Shown here piece by piece: positions 8,415 through 16,344 of a DNA stretch of 21,338 nt (positions are counted from its first letter, which is position 1; the number at the start of each line of letters is the position of its first letter). The notes beneath the pieces were generated by a model. It was not told the DNA's origin and ran no database searches. It saw nothing but the letters and a program-made list of their open reading frames with translations. The DNA lies in assembly GCA_038203935.1 (NCBI GenBank), contig JBBRDM010000085.1:1-21338 (forward strand). The letters run 5' to 3'. This DNA comes from JANXSG01 sp038203935 (lineage in GTDB: Bacteria; Armatimonadota; Chthonomonadetes; Chthonomonadales; Chthonomonadaceae). The position numbers and the translations under genes were made by a program.

Positions 8415-8515
8415 CACGTACTGCGTTTATATCAAAAAAAGCTGTACGAATTAAAATTGGACGATTGTCGTGTGCGATATAGTTCGTACATTTCCATCTG
8501 TAAAATTGACTTTGT

Positions 8516-8548
8516 TCACCTCACTCGACATTGAGTGAGGTGATTTTT
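8516..8548 (+). terminator. Rho-independent terminator
   Basis: An 11-bp perfect stem (8516-8526 with 8533-8543, TCACCTCACTC type) closes on the 6-nt loop GACATT and is followed at once by TTTTT (8544-8548). It lies about 100 bp after the isomerase-like gene on the same strand, a textbook intrinsic terminator. Confidence 0.9.
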
Positions 8549-8604
8549 ATAAACATAACCTAACATCGTGAAACCGTGGAGTCTCCGTACCCGTCAGAAC
8601 AAAC

Positions 8605-9537
8605 ATGAAACAGGCTCAAATACAGTCTCATCAAGTTGATCCGCGTAAGGAAGCTGAAAGATTGAACCCGTCAGAGCGTGCAGCTGTCGAAGCAGCAGAT
8701 ACACAGCTCGGCAGGGATCAGCAGGAAACCTCTCAGGTTCTGGGTGCGGATCTTAGCAAAGAGTACAAAAGCTTCAGGAGAAATATACTACAAGTTACCG
8801 GAGGAATAAGTGTGTATGGGGCACTTTTGATCGCTGGCAGATTATATTTCGGTGATGAGAAATGGAAATCGCTCCTTTCGGCTCAGGTCGTTGTTTCAGG
8901 CACACTTGCAGCATTGCTAATAGCTTCTATTTGTGTAGTGAGTTCCGCGCGCAAACCGCGTCTTCGCCGGCGAGATCTCGCTTCAAGAGTAGTCGAGCAA
9001 AACGATATTCGGAATATCGGCTCACTAATAGATGCCCTGCAGCTGGATGATGGCAGTACGCGAGATATATCAAAAAGAGCATTAATAACGCTGCTTCCTC
9101 AACTTCAGTCCGATGATGGATGGCTTCTAAATCCTTCACAACGCGCGAAATTATGCGGTCTGCTGGGTACGCCTCCTGAAAATCCGCTCTACAAGGATGT
9201 GCGGGAACTGTTTCAGCCAGCCAGCCAGGAAGCAATCGATCTAAGAGTTTCTATCCTTAAAGCATTTGAACAAGTAGGCGACAACAGAGCTATTCAAGTC
9301 GTGTCTCGCCTTGCAAATTCTCAGCCCAAATCACCTGGAGAGTTGAGAATAAACACCGCAGCGAAGGAGTGTCTGCCAATCTTGCTGGAGCGTGCGGAAA
9401 TGAGACATAACAATAAAACACTTTTGCGTGGATCACGTCAATCAACAGTTTGCTATGAATCGCTCTTGCGCGCCGTAGAGAGCAGCCATCAGGATCCTCC
9501 TGAGGAACTGCTTCGGGGTAGCGAACCGAATAGCTGA
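8605..9537 (+). CDS. Two-helix membrane protein with HEAT-like C-terminal region, function unknown
   Basis: The protein has 310 residues. A charged N-terminus of about 58 residues is predicted to be cytoplasmic. Two hydrophobic helices follow (about 61-81, ILQVTGGISVYGALLIAG; and 93-114, AQVVVSGTLAALLIASICVV), joined by a short loop. A basic stop-transfer segment (RKPRLRRR) then leads to a 190-residue helical region. Within it KAFEQVGDNRAIQVVSRLA (about 219-237) has the look of a HEAT repeat (helix, GD-N, helix), and the residues before and after are compatible with degenerate copies. The ending LLRGSEPN recalls a C-terminal LLRPAS-type tail that I associate with HEAT proteins of Armatimonadota, though that is memory only. 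No good SD precedes the ATG: GGAG is about 26 nt away. A terminator separates it from the gene before, so it is probably transcribed alone. Confidence 0.78.
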   Translation: MKQAQIQSHQVDPRKEAERLNPSERAAVEAADTQLGRDQQETSQVLGADLSKEYKSFRRNILQVTGGISVYGALLIAGRLYFGDEKWKSLLSAQVVVSGTLAALLIASICVVSSARKPRLRRRDLASRVVEQNDIRNIGSLIDALQLDDGSTRDISKRALITLLPQLQSDDGWLLNPSQRAKLCGLLGTPPENPLYKDVRELFQPASQEAIDLRVSILKAFEQVGDNRAIQVVSRLANSQPKSPGELRINTAAKECLPILLERAEMRHNNKTLLRGSRQSTVCYESLLRAVESSHQDPPEELLRGSEPNS

Positions 9538-9607
9538 CTATAGCGTGATAAAAATCATTTTTTTATTACAATTTGATTAACAAAACCTTTGGATCATGAG
9601 GGAGGTT

Positions 9608-9725
9608 ATGGATGCAGTATGGCAATACAGGCAGGCAGATGCCCGCTTCACCTTTGCCGCTATTAAATAGCTTAAAGGGCGTGTTGATTGAACGGCTCCA
9701 GGCAGTTACCCTCATCACACAGTAA
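9608..9725 (+). pseudogene. Decayed Phd/YefM-like antitoxin remnant
   Basis: A good ribosome site (GAGGGAGG) precedes an ATG at 9608 whose frame reads MDAVWQYRQADARFTFAAIK and then stops at 9668-9670. The pattern W-Q-x-x-x-A-x-A-R-F is the N-terminal signature of Phd/YefM antitoxins (typically WQxQEAKARFS). A second frame from about 9654 continues with SLKGVLIERLQAVTLITQ to a stop at 9723-9725. LQAVTL recalls the GPQAVTxHG segment that normally follows. The natural reading is a Phd-type antitoxin gene broken by at least one frameshift and truncated by the minus-strand ThuA gene. No toxin remnant is visible. The match is short, so moderate confidence only. Confidence 0.5.
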
Positions 9726-9736
9726 GAGATGGCGAA

Positions 9737-10510
9737 CTAATGCCCTGCGGCCCAAAATATGGAGTTCTTAAACAGAGTGGTATAAGCTTTGTTGTCGAAA
9801 AGTTCTGGTGAGTGGCCCATAAAAATGTAGATATTTCGTGCTGGGAAATGGAGGTTGGTCCATATCACCGGATGATCTCCCATTTTGATTTTAGTATCCG
9901 GCTTATAGCTCGATTCATCGACACTTGCTATCACATGTACATTGGCGCGGGGGCTTAGATTGTAAGTGTACCACTCTTCCTTTTCAATCGTGAAGATTTT
10001 CGGCATCCCCTTCATGCTGGGATGTTTTGTATCCTCGACATGCACACGACCCTCTACAAAAGTCGGGATGTAGTTTGAATATCTAATACCACCCTGAAAC
10101 TCCGAAAACCACTGCCACATGTGATATCCATCGAACTCACCAAGAAGTGAAGCATGATGAAATCCTATCCAGCCGCCTTTACCCTCGGTTATGTATTTTT
10201 CAAAAGCTGCGACGGCCTCTTTTTTCCAGCCATAGGGAGGATAGTCCAGCTGAATAAACAGCTGATATCTGCTCAGTAGTAAATCATCAATGGTGTCGGT
10301 ATTTTGTATATAAAAGACTTGGAAATTACTTTTTGCTGCGAGGTTATCAATCCATACTCGTGCTCTTTTCGAGTATTCAATGTGATGCCCGCCATTTTCA
10401 TAAAGAACTAATGCTCGAAATCTCGGCTCTGCTGGTTTAGGAGCATTCACAGTTGTGACGAAGATCGAAGACAGCGAAGTGATGAGAAACAGCAGGGAGG
10501 GAAAGTACAT
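9737..10510 (-). CDS. Secreted ThuA-domain protein
   Basis: This protein of 257 residues has a cleavable signal peptide (MYFPSLLFLITSLSSIFVTT). The rest of its length is a ThuA domain, a class-I glutamine-amidotransferase-like fold named after trehalose utilisation protein A. Typical segments are FRALVLYENGGHHIEYSK (about 31-48), GGWIGFHHASLLGE, a WQWFSEFQGG segment, EEWYTYNLSPR, MGDHPVIWTN and IYIFMGHSPELF. ThuA domains occur in secreted carbohydrate-related proteins of many soil bacteria; the enzymatic activity is not well defined. The start at 10510 has AAGGA 6 nt upstream. The next gene upstream (10656-11345) is a paralogue on the same strand, 145 bp away, so both may be co-transcribed. 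Confidence 0.88.
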   Translation of the reverse strand: MYFPSLLFLITSLSSIFVTTVNAPKPAEPRFRALVLYENGGHHIEYSKRARVWIDNLAAKSNFQVFYIQNTDTIDDLLLSRYQLFIQLDYPPYGWKKEAVAAFEKYITEGKGGWIGFHHASLLGEFDGYHMWQWFSEFQGGIRYSNYIPTFVEGRVHVEDTKHPSMKGMPKIFTIEKEEWYTYNLSPRANVHVIASVDESSYKPDTKIKMGDHPVIWTNLHFPARNIYIFMGHSPELFDNKAYTTLFKNSIFWAAGH

Positions 10511-10655
10511 GAATCATCCTTAAATAAATTTTGGACATAGCAGGCTCGAAACCTTAATCTGGGTAAGCCAGTATCCAAAATATCAATCGACTGAAACAGA
10601 TTTTAGGCTTAAAGACTGCCGTATTTTCTGGAAGGTGTTTTTCGATTGCTTGACT

Positions 10656-11345
10656 CTAAGAAGCAGCCCAGAGAATAGAATCTCTTAGCAGAGTGCTGTA
10701 GGCATGGTTTGTCAAAGATGAGGGATCGTGTCCCACTGCGATATAGATTGCCCTTCGATATTTTTCATTTGTCCAGATAATGGGATGGTCTCCCATCGGC
10801 TTATTCTGATTGTAGGTAGCCTCATCTACTATAGCCAGGACTCGTGTCTTATCTCTTGGGTTTCCATGGAACTCATACCACTCGTCGGAAATATCAAAGT
10901 GCGCTGGAAGATTCTTAGTGGCGGGATGGTGACGCTCTTCTATGACCACAGTCGCCTTTTGATAAGCAGGATGCGGTGAGTAGAGGACATCTCCCATAAA
11001 CTCCTCAAACCACTGCCAGTATGTGGAATGGGGATCCAAAAAACTCTTTCCAGTCAGTCCGGCCGCATGAATTCCGATCCATCCCTTCCCATTTTCTATA
11101 AATTTTTGAAGTGCCTGTTGTTGAGAGGGAGTCATATCGAACGGAGCGAGATGCAGCATCACAAAAGCCTGGTATTGCACTAAATTCGCATCATTTATAG
11201 TATCCGCATCCTCTGTAAAATCAACTGAAAAATGATTATCTGTCGCCATTTTCATAAAGAAAGGCTCAGCGCTTTTTATCATGCGCACATGATCTTTTGC
11301 TTTGGAGGCAACTACCAGAATTTTGAAACTTGGTTGTGTATTCAT
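10656..11345 (-). CDS. ThuA-domain protein without signal peptide (paralogue of the next gene)
   Basis: This 229-residue ThuA-domain protein begins MNTQPSFKILVVASKAKDH and has no export signal, so it is predicted to be cytoplasmic, unlike its neighbour. It shares with that neighbour the same order of segments: GWIGIHAAGLTG, WQWFEEFMGDVLYS, DEWYEFHGNPR, VLAIVDEATYN, MGDHPIIWTN and a GHDPSSL ending with DSILWAAS. This shows a duplication followed by loss or gain of a signal peptide. The likely role is in metabolism or recognition of a carbohydrate or glycan, without a known substrate. The SD is weak (GGAA about 10 nt upstream). The gene is divergent from the secreted beta-helix/propeller protein at 11497, with about 150 bp between the starts. 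Confidence 0.87.
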   Translation of the reverse strand: MNTQPSFKILVVASKAKDHVRMIKSAEPFFMKMATDNHFSVDFTEDADTINDANLVQYQAFVMLHLAPFDMTPSQQQALQKFIENGKGWIGIHAAGLTGKSFLDPHSTYWQWFEEFMGDVLYSPHPAYQKATVVIEERHHPATKNLPAHFDISDEWYEFHGNPRDKTRVLAIVDEATYNQNKPMGDHPIIWTNEKYRRAIYIAVGHDPSSLTNHAYSTLLRDSILWAAS

Positions 11346-11496
11346 TTTTAAAAAGTTCCAACAATAAAATTAATTTACTCAGCGCTCAAACAATTCCCAA
11401 TACATTGTGATATTATAGCATGTCAACCCGGTACGCAGCCGGAACAGAAATCCTACTTGATCACCACAGAATTGCTGCAACGATTGGAGAGCTTGC

Positions 11497-13482
11497 TTGA
11501 AGAGAACAGTTATCAAATTATTTATACTCTTGATTTTATTGGTAAATATGTCGCCGGAAAACGCGAGCGCTGGAACGAAGAGTATGCACAATAAGATTTT
11601 TTATGTTTCCAAATTAGGCAATAACTCATCCGGCACCTCCTGGAAATTCGCATTCAATACTATCCAGGCAGCTCTTAATGCGGTGCCAGACAGCGCTGGA
11701 GGTTATTCTATTATAGTTCGGCCTGATACCTATTTCGAAGCAAATCTCTATCCGTCAAATAAAGGGGCCCAGGGCGCTTACAACAAACTTATCGGAGATT
11801 GTGACGCTCGACTCGGTTCCGGCACTCTTGGATCGGTTATTATAGATTCCGGTGACCCCGGTCAAAAAGGATTTAAGAGTTACGATTGGTGGGGAACTAT
11901 TCGATCCACCTCAGAAGGCTGGTCCCCTCAGCATAAGGAGAAAACTTTTTCCGCAATCGGGTGGGATCGCTGGAAGTTCAGCCGCCTGTACGTGACTGGT
12001 GGGGATGCCGGTATATTTTTTGATATGACCGATCATATCGAACCTTTCAGCGTGATTGTGGAAGACTGTGTAAGTATAGGAAGGGCGTTTGGCGGAGGAG
12101 TTGCGAACTGCCTTTCGCGTCCCAATGAACCCATTACATTTCGGCGCTGCCACCTCTGGTCTCTCGATTGGTGGGGAGATACGGCAGGCGCCTATATCCG
12201 TGTGGAAAATCAGACTATGCCCAAGCTGCCAGATGCTGTATTTGAAGACTGCACTCTGACAGGGCCGCAATGCGCTCTCAAGAGCAGCAACTTTGGATTT
12301 CATACTTATTCGCATATCCGCTTGAATCGATGTCAGCTTATCGCTCTCAATTTTTCTCAGCCCGCGGGCACTCCGACGGATGGAATAATTCAAAGTGTGC
12401 AGGAGGGAAAGCTTCTCCACGTCGATCTCGAAAACTGTACCTTGATGGGCTACAAAGTGTTTGGAGTAATTAAAAATAAGGATACCGTCCACCAGATTTC
12501 CTATACTGTGAAAGGGGATGTGAAAGCCTACGTCCAGTTTCAGCAGGAAGTCCCATCGAATATTTATCGCATGGGGTCCTGGCCCGTCGAAACATTTCAA
12601 GCACTGGTGCCTAAGCTGCCAAAATCAGAATCACCATTTGCTGAACGAAGTCGGATAAAGAGTGATCTTTGTGAGGTCACGCCATTCGTGTGGAAAGGCA
12701 GATTGTGTCGGATGGACTGTATCCGGCCAGCTTCGGGCGGTACTGGCAAAGATTACTACATGGTGCTCCGTGATGCGGAGACTGATAAAGAGTTTGCCCG
12801 ATGTGCCGAGGGATATGGATTGGCATCGCTGCTAGTGAATGGCGATGAGATTCTACTGTTCGCCTCAAAATGGTCACCAGAAGGCTGGCATGATGTCACT
12901 CTTTTTCGAACCAAAGACCTAAAAAAATGGAAATCCAGCCGTGTGGTTCAGGGTGAAAAGGAACAGCTTTTCAACAGCTCCGTCTGCAAAGGGTCAGATG
13001 GATTCGTGATGGCGTATGAATCAAACGATGCTCGCTATCCGCCTTTCACGGTGAAATTTGCCCGGTCGAAGGATTTGCTGAACTGGTCGAAAATTCCTGA
13101 AGCGACGTTTGGCACCAATCGGTACACAGCCTGCCCCTGCATACGCTATTCAAAAGGATTTTACTATGTACTCTATCTCGAGCATCGCTCCCCTCGTTGG
13201 TGGTTCGAAACGTACATAACAAGATCATCTGATCTTCACCATTGGATATTGAGTTCTGCAAATCCGGTGCTTCGTCCTGAGGGTCTGGATGAAGGAATCA
13301 ACGCTTCCGATCCTGACTTAGTAGAGTGGAAAGGGCAGACCCTGCTCTACTTTGCCGTTGGTGACCAGCAGACATGGATGAATATTAAAAGAGCGGTATA
13401 TCCAGGAAATATCGATCAATTTCTTAGTTCGTGGTACAAAATACCCGGCATTCCCGATTGGGGCAGCGTTGTAAGGAATTAA
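11497..13482 (+). CDS. Secreted parallel beta-helix plus GH43/32-like beta-propeller fusion
   Basis: This protein of 661 residues starts at TTG with GGAG exactly 7 nt upstream. A signal peptide (KRTVIKLFILLILLVN) ends at about ASA-G (residue 26). Residues about 30-355 look like a right-handed parallel beta-helix of the pectate-lyase type. It opens with IFYVSKLGNNSSGTSWKFAF, the common entry motif in which a Ser/Gly-rich loop precedes NTIQAALNAV. Successive rungs follow, such as VIVEDCVSIG, AVFEDCTLTG and VDLENCTLMG. Residues about 395-655 look like a five-bladed propeller of the GH43/GH32/GH62 type, with the recurring blade motif RTKDLKKWKSS, RSKDLLNWSKI and RSSDLHHWILSS. A substrate (plant or microbial polysaccharide) is inferred. 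I could not assign the catalytic acids with certainty. The gene is followed by a two-way terminator. Confidence 0.85.
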   Translation: MKRTVIKLFILLILLVNMSPENASAGTKSMHNKIFYVSKLGNNSSGTSWKFAFNTIQAALNAVPDSAGGYSIIVRPDTYFEANLYPSNKGAQGAYNKLIGDCDARLGSGTLGSVIIDSGDPGQKGFKSYDWWGTIRSTSEGWSPQHKEKTFSAIGWDRWKFSRLYVTGGDAGIFFDMTDHIEPFSVIVEDCVSIGRAFGGGVANCLSRPNEPITFRRCHLWSLDWWGDTAGAYIRVENQTMPKLPDAVFEDCTLTGPQCALKSSNFGFHTYSHIRLNRCQLIALNFSQPAGTPTDGIIQSVQEGKLLHVDLENCTLMGYKVFGVIKNKDTVHQISYTVKGDVKAYVQFQQEVPSNIYRMGSWPVETFQALVPKLPKSESPFAERSRIKSDLCEVTPFVWKGRLCRMDCIRPASGGTGKDYYMVLRDAETDKEFARCAEGYGLASLLVNGDEILLFASKWSPEGWHDVTLFRTKDLKKWKSSRVVQGEKEQLFNSSVCKGSDGFVMAYESNDARYPPFTVKFARSKDLLNWSKIPEATFGTNRYTACPCIRYSKGFYYVLYLEHRSPRWWFETYITRSSDLHHWILSSANPVLRPEGLDEGINASDPDLVEWKGQTLLYFAVGDQQTWMNIKRAVYPGNIDQFLSSWYKIPGIPDWGSVVRN

Positions 13483-13491
13483 ATTAAAAAT

Positions 13492-13529
13492 ATAAAGTCG
13501 ACTAGTCTGAAGACTAGTCGACTTTATTT
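13492..13529. terminator. Two-way intrinsic terminator between convergent genes
   Basis: A perfect 17-bp stem (13492-13508 with 13511-13527, core GTCGACTAGTCT) with a GA loop sits between the convergent genes ending at 13482 and 13542. On the plus strand it ends ACTTTATTT. On the minus strand it runs into TATTTTTAATTT. Both directions therefore have a T-rich tail, and it can serve both genes. Confidence 0.9.
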
Positions 13530-13541
13530 AACCGTTCTGAA

Positions 13542-15260
13542 TTATGGTGTATTATTCAGAACAACGCATATATTGTTAGTATTTCTTGAGCTGACAAGAA
13601 TGTCCGGCTTACCATCCCCATTAAGATCCACAACATTCATCCAGGTGCATTGACCTCCAATAGGGATTTGCACTGCATTTTGGAATAGACCTTTCTGATT
13701 GCGCAGAACAGTAACAAAGGAAGCATCTCGATTTTCAGCAATGATATCAATAGCTCCGTCACCGTCCAGATCAACGGATTCGAGAATATCCGGATAACTG
13801 TTGCACGCATAGGTAGCTGGCGTCGCGAAACTCCCTCCACCGGTGTTGTAAACTACGGATAACGAGCCGCTATAATCGTTAGCGACGGCATAATCTAGTT
13901 TGCCATCACCATTGAAGTCGGCAATAGTAGTCCAGTCGGTATTGCCTGATTCTGTCTGAACACCTGGCCCGCCTGTAAAGTTTCCAGTGCCATCTCCCAG
14001 GTAAATACCCGCCCCGCTAGTACCAACAATATCGGTAATTACATTCACTAGTAAGTCCTGCTTGCCATCACCATTCAAATCTCCGACTCGAATAGTCAAC
14101 ACTATCCAGGTATTTGTGAGTGTTGAAACTTTTGTGAACGTATCACTGCCTTCATTACGATATATGAAGATATCTGTCTGTGTGCCGCCGGGATGATCAA
14201 ATGCTATGATCGCGACATCCGGTTTGCCATCGCCATTAAAATCACCCACAGCCAGCGGTCCGAGAGCAGTGTTACCAAGTGCTACTGCAGCGGGAGCAGC
14301 AAAGTGACGGCTTCCGAGATTGTTTATGACGACAAACTGGTTAGGTACTGTGCAGACGATATCGGGTCTGCCGTCACCATTCATATCAAGGGAGGAGTAC
14401 GGTCTAATTTCACCTGACCAGGTTAATATAGTCTGCGCAGGCTGGAACGTACCATCGCCATTTCCATAGAGTATATAGAGCGTAGTAGGCGACCCTATGA
14501 CGATATCTATTTTACCATCGCCATCAAAATCCGCCGTGACCATAGGGCCAGGGGAGGACATATTGATAAGTGATGGCGCTTGGAAGGTAATCGGTGGAAC
14601 AATTGAGACAGTAATTGTTAATTTTCCGCTCAAATTGGACTCCGTGTCTTTTACAGAGATATCCGAGTTACCAACGGCCAGAGCTTTTACCAGGCCTGCT
14701 GCATCAACTGTGGCAGCAGCTGTATTTGAGGAAAGCCATTGCAATTTGGAAGGCGTAAGCAGGACTATTGCGCCGCTCGCATCCGTTGCAGTTGCTGTCA
14801 TCTGCTGCGTATTTCCGATTTTGATATTCGGGTTCGATGCCGTCACGTCCAGCTTTGTGATTGTGCTCTGCATAGTCAGTGCAAAAGAGAAGGTCTGACC
14901 GGCTTGAATATTGAGAGCTGCTCCGCCAGTTGCCTGAGCTATTCCAGTGCCATCTGCCACTGGGAAAGCAGTTGCCGTCATCGCCAGCGTTCCGACTGGC
15001 AGCGGGTCGAATGTCACAGAAGTCGTGGTACCGGATGCCGGGCGAGCAAGCAGCCTGCTAGTGACCAAAGTATTTCCATTCTTGATGCTGACTTTGATAC
15101 TGTTGGCTGCTTGAGGAAGAAGTCGTGAACGTAAAGGCCATTTCACAGTAAGAACTGCTCGGCCTCCAGCTGCATTGATCTTTGAACTGTTCCCGCCGCC
15201 GCATCCTGCAAGAAGTGCAGCGAGAATACCTAAAAACAACAAAGATATATTTCGTTTCAT
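13542..15260 (-). CDS. Surface lipoprotein with Ig-like domain and seven FG-GAP/VCBS repeats
   Basis: This lipoprotein of 572 residues starts at the ATG at 15260, with GAGGAAAACC just upstream. The lipobox is LLAGC with Cys20, followed by GGGNSS. Residues about 34-135 form a beta-rich domain (AVLTVKWPLRSRLLPQAANS, then VTFDPLPVGTLAMTATAFP). Residues about 137-220 form a Big_2-type Ig domain with the characteristic SSNTAAATVDAAGLVKAL. From about 228 to the C-terminus there are seven FG-GAP/VCBS blades. Each carries a calcium-binding DxDGDGxxD loop (for example DFDGDGKIDIV, DMNGDGRPDIV, DLNGDGKQDLL, DLDGDGAIDII), which should build an integrin-like propeller. Such proteins mediate adhesion or extracellular binding; the ligand is unknown. 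It is the second gene of an operon, starting 8 bp after its partner's stop. Confidence 0.9.
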   Translation of the reverse strand: MKRNISLLFLGILAALLAGCGGGNSSKINAAGGRAVLTVKWPLRSRLLPQAANSIKVSIKNGNTLVTSRLLARPASGTTTSVTFDPLPVGTLAMTATAFPVADGTGIAQATGGAALNIQAGQTFSFALTMQSTITKLDVTASNPNIKIGNTQQMTATATDASGAIVLLTPSKLQWLSSNTAAATVDAAGLVKALAVGNSDISVKDTESNLSGKLTITVSIVPPITFQAPSLINMSSPGPMVTADFDGDGKIDIVIGSPTTLYILYGNGDGTFQPAQTILTWSGEIRPYSSLDMNGDGRPDIVCTVPNQFVVINNLGSRHFAAPAAVALGNTALGPLAVGDFNGDGKPDVAIIAFDHPGGTQTDIFIYRNEGSDTFTKVSTLTNTWIVLTIRVGDLNGDGKQDLLVNVITDIVGTSGAGIYLGDGTGNFTGGPGVQTESGNTDWTTIADFNGDGKLDYAVANDYSGSLSVVYNTGGGSFATPATYACNSYPDILESVDLDGDGAIDIIAENRDASFVTVLRNQKGLFQNAVQIPIGGQCTWMNVVDLNGDGKPDILVSSRNTNNICVVLNNTP

Positions 15261-15268
15261 GGTTTTCC

Positions 15269-16141
15269 TCACTGTATTGTTCCAGATGCACTGCCAGCCT
15301 GAACGGTGATTGCAGCGATTGAGTTTTGAGTAGTGTCGTGCTGACTCGTTGCCACTAGATGATAGGTTCCAGGCACGTTGGGAGCCGTGTACTGGCCCTG
15401 GCTTGTGACTGAACCACCTGCAGCGCCTTCCTGAATTTTCCAATTAACTCCCTGGTCGGTCGCTCCGAGTACAGTTGCAGTGAAAGTCTTTTTATCAAGA
15501 AGCGTCAGTGTGAAGCTGTCCGGATTGATGCTTACCTTGATATGAACTACGACAGGAACTGTTGCGCTTGCCGTTGAAACAGCCAGACTTGTCGCATGAA
15601 CGTGATAAGTCCCGGCGATATTAGGCGCTGTGTAAAGGCCGTTTGCATCGATACTACCTCCTGCTGTGCCTTCCTGCACACTCCATGCAACACCGGAGTT
15701 GGTGGCATTGATAACATTTGAAACAAAGACCTGTGTGGCTCCCACTGCTAGAACAGGAGCAGTTGGTGTGATAGTCAAGGTTACTGCCGGAGGTTTAGCA
15801 TGAACCACAACCGGCACAGTGGCGGATTTTGAGGTATCAGCCTGACTTATTGCCTTAATATGATACGTACCTACGGTGTTTGGCGCGGTATATAATCCGG
15901 TTGCTGTGATGATTCCACCAACTGCGCCCTCCTGTACACTCCAGGTGACTGCTGTATTGGTGGCATTAGTAACCGTTGCAGTGAAGGTCTGTGTTGTGCC
16001 TACATCAAGGGTGGGAGCTGATGGCGTGATAGCTACCGTTACAGGGGGAATGGGGCCGCCGCTGCTTCCACTGCTGCCTCCTCCACAGCCAGGCAGACAA
16101 AAAATAAGAATGACAAAAAACAGCTGTCGTAAACGCACCAT
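15269..16141 (-). CDS. Lipoprotein with three near-identical Ig-like repeats
   Basis: This 290-residue lipoprotein starts at ATG 16141 (AAAGGA about 10 nt upstream). The signal and lipobox are MVRLRQLFFVILIFCLPGC with Cys19, then a Gly/Ser-rich spacer. Three bacterial Ig-like domains follow at about 34-114, 119-200 and 202-282. Each follows the scheme TxTATVxNATNxxVxWSVQEG, AGGxIxxxGLYTAPNxxGTYH, then xATSxxDTxxSA and VPVVVH. The repeats are clear copies of one another and align without gaps over most of their length. It is the first gene of a two-lipoprotein operon with the FG-GAP protein and probably acts with it at the cell surface. No catalytic domain is present. I chose this start because it gives a proper lipoprotein signal. 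Confidence 0.9.
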   Translation of the reverse strand: MVRLRQLFFVILIFCLPGCGGGSSGSSGGPIPPVTVAITPSAPTLDVGTTQTFTATVTNATNTAVTWSVQEGAVGGIITATGLYTAPNTVGTYHIKAISQADTSKSATVPVVVHAKPPAVTLTITPTAPVLAVGATQVFVSNVINATNSGVAWSVQEGTAGGSIDANGLYTAPNIAGTYHVHATSLAVSTASATVPVVVHIKVSINPDSFTLTLLDKKTFTATVLGATDQGVNWKIQEGAAGGSVTSQGQYTAPNVPGTYHLVATSQHDTTQNSIAAITVQAGSASGTIQ

Positions 16142-16245
16142 TGTTTCTATCCTTTCAATCAAAATATTACAAAAATGAAGATTACCATTTCCAATATTAA
16201 CTGAAAGGGAAATCACATTATTTTGTTCTAGATACAGGCATGCAG

Positions 16246-16257
16246 TTCCTGCAGGAA
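16246..16257. promoter_or_regulatory. 12-bp palindrome upstream of the lipoprotein operon
   Basis: TTCCTGCAGGAA is a perfect 12-bp palindrome about 105 bp upstream of the lipoprotein operon start, in a 203-bp gap that should contain its promoter. It may be a regulator site, but no partner regulator is visible and a 12-bp palindrome can occur by chance. Confidence 0.25.
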
Positions 16258-16344
16258 TCGAGCATTTGTACTATAAAGCCAATATATTTGACAGTAGAGC
16301 TGCCGTGTAAGACATAAATCCCCTAGAATTTGGAACAGTTATTT

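Noticed and set aside
9542..9568. TGAT-AAAA-ATCA followed by T7 after the HEAT-like gene
   Set aside because: The stem is only 4 bp and all A/T except one pair at each side, too weak to call a terminator.
11457..11594. A plus-strand frame overlapping the start of the beta-helix gene, reading LITTELLQRLESLLEENSYQ and onwards to GKRERWNEEYAQ
   Set aside because: It looks protein-like but has no SD and starts at best with TTG. The overlapping frame has a perfect SD spacing and an obvious signal peptide, so this is most likely a shadow.
16288..16310. A TTGACA box on the plus strand followed by TAAGACATA
   Set aside because: No plus-strand gene follows within reach; the neighbouring genes are on the minus strand and no proper -10 box is spaced correctly.
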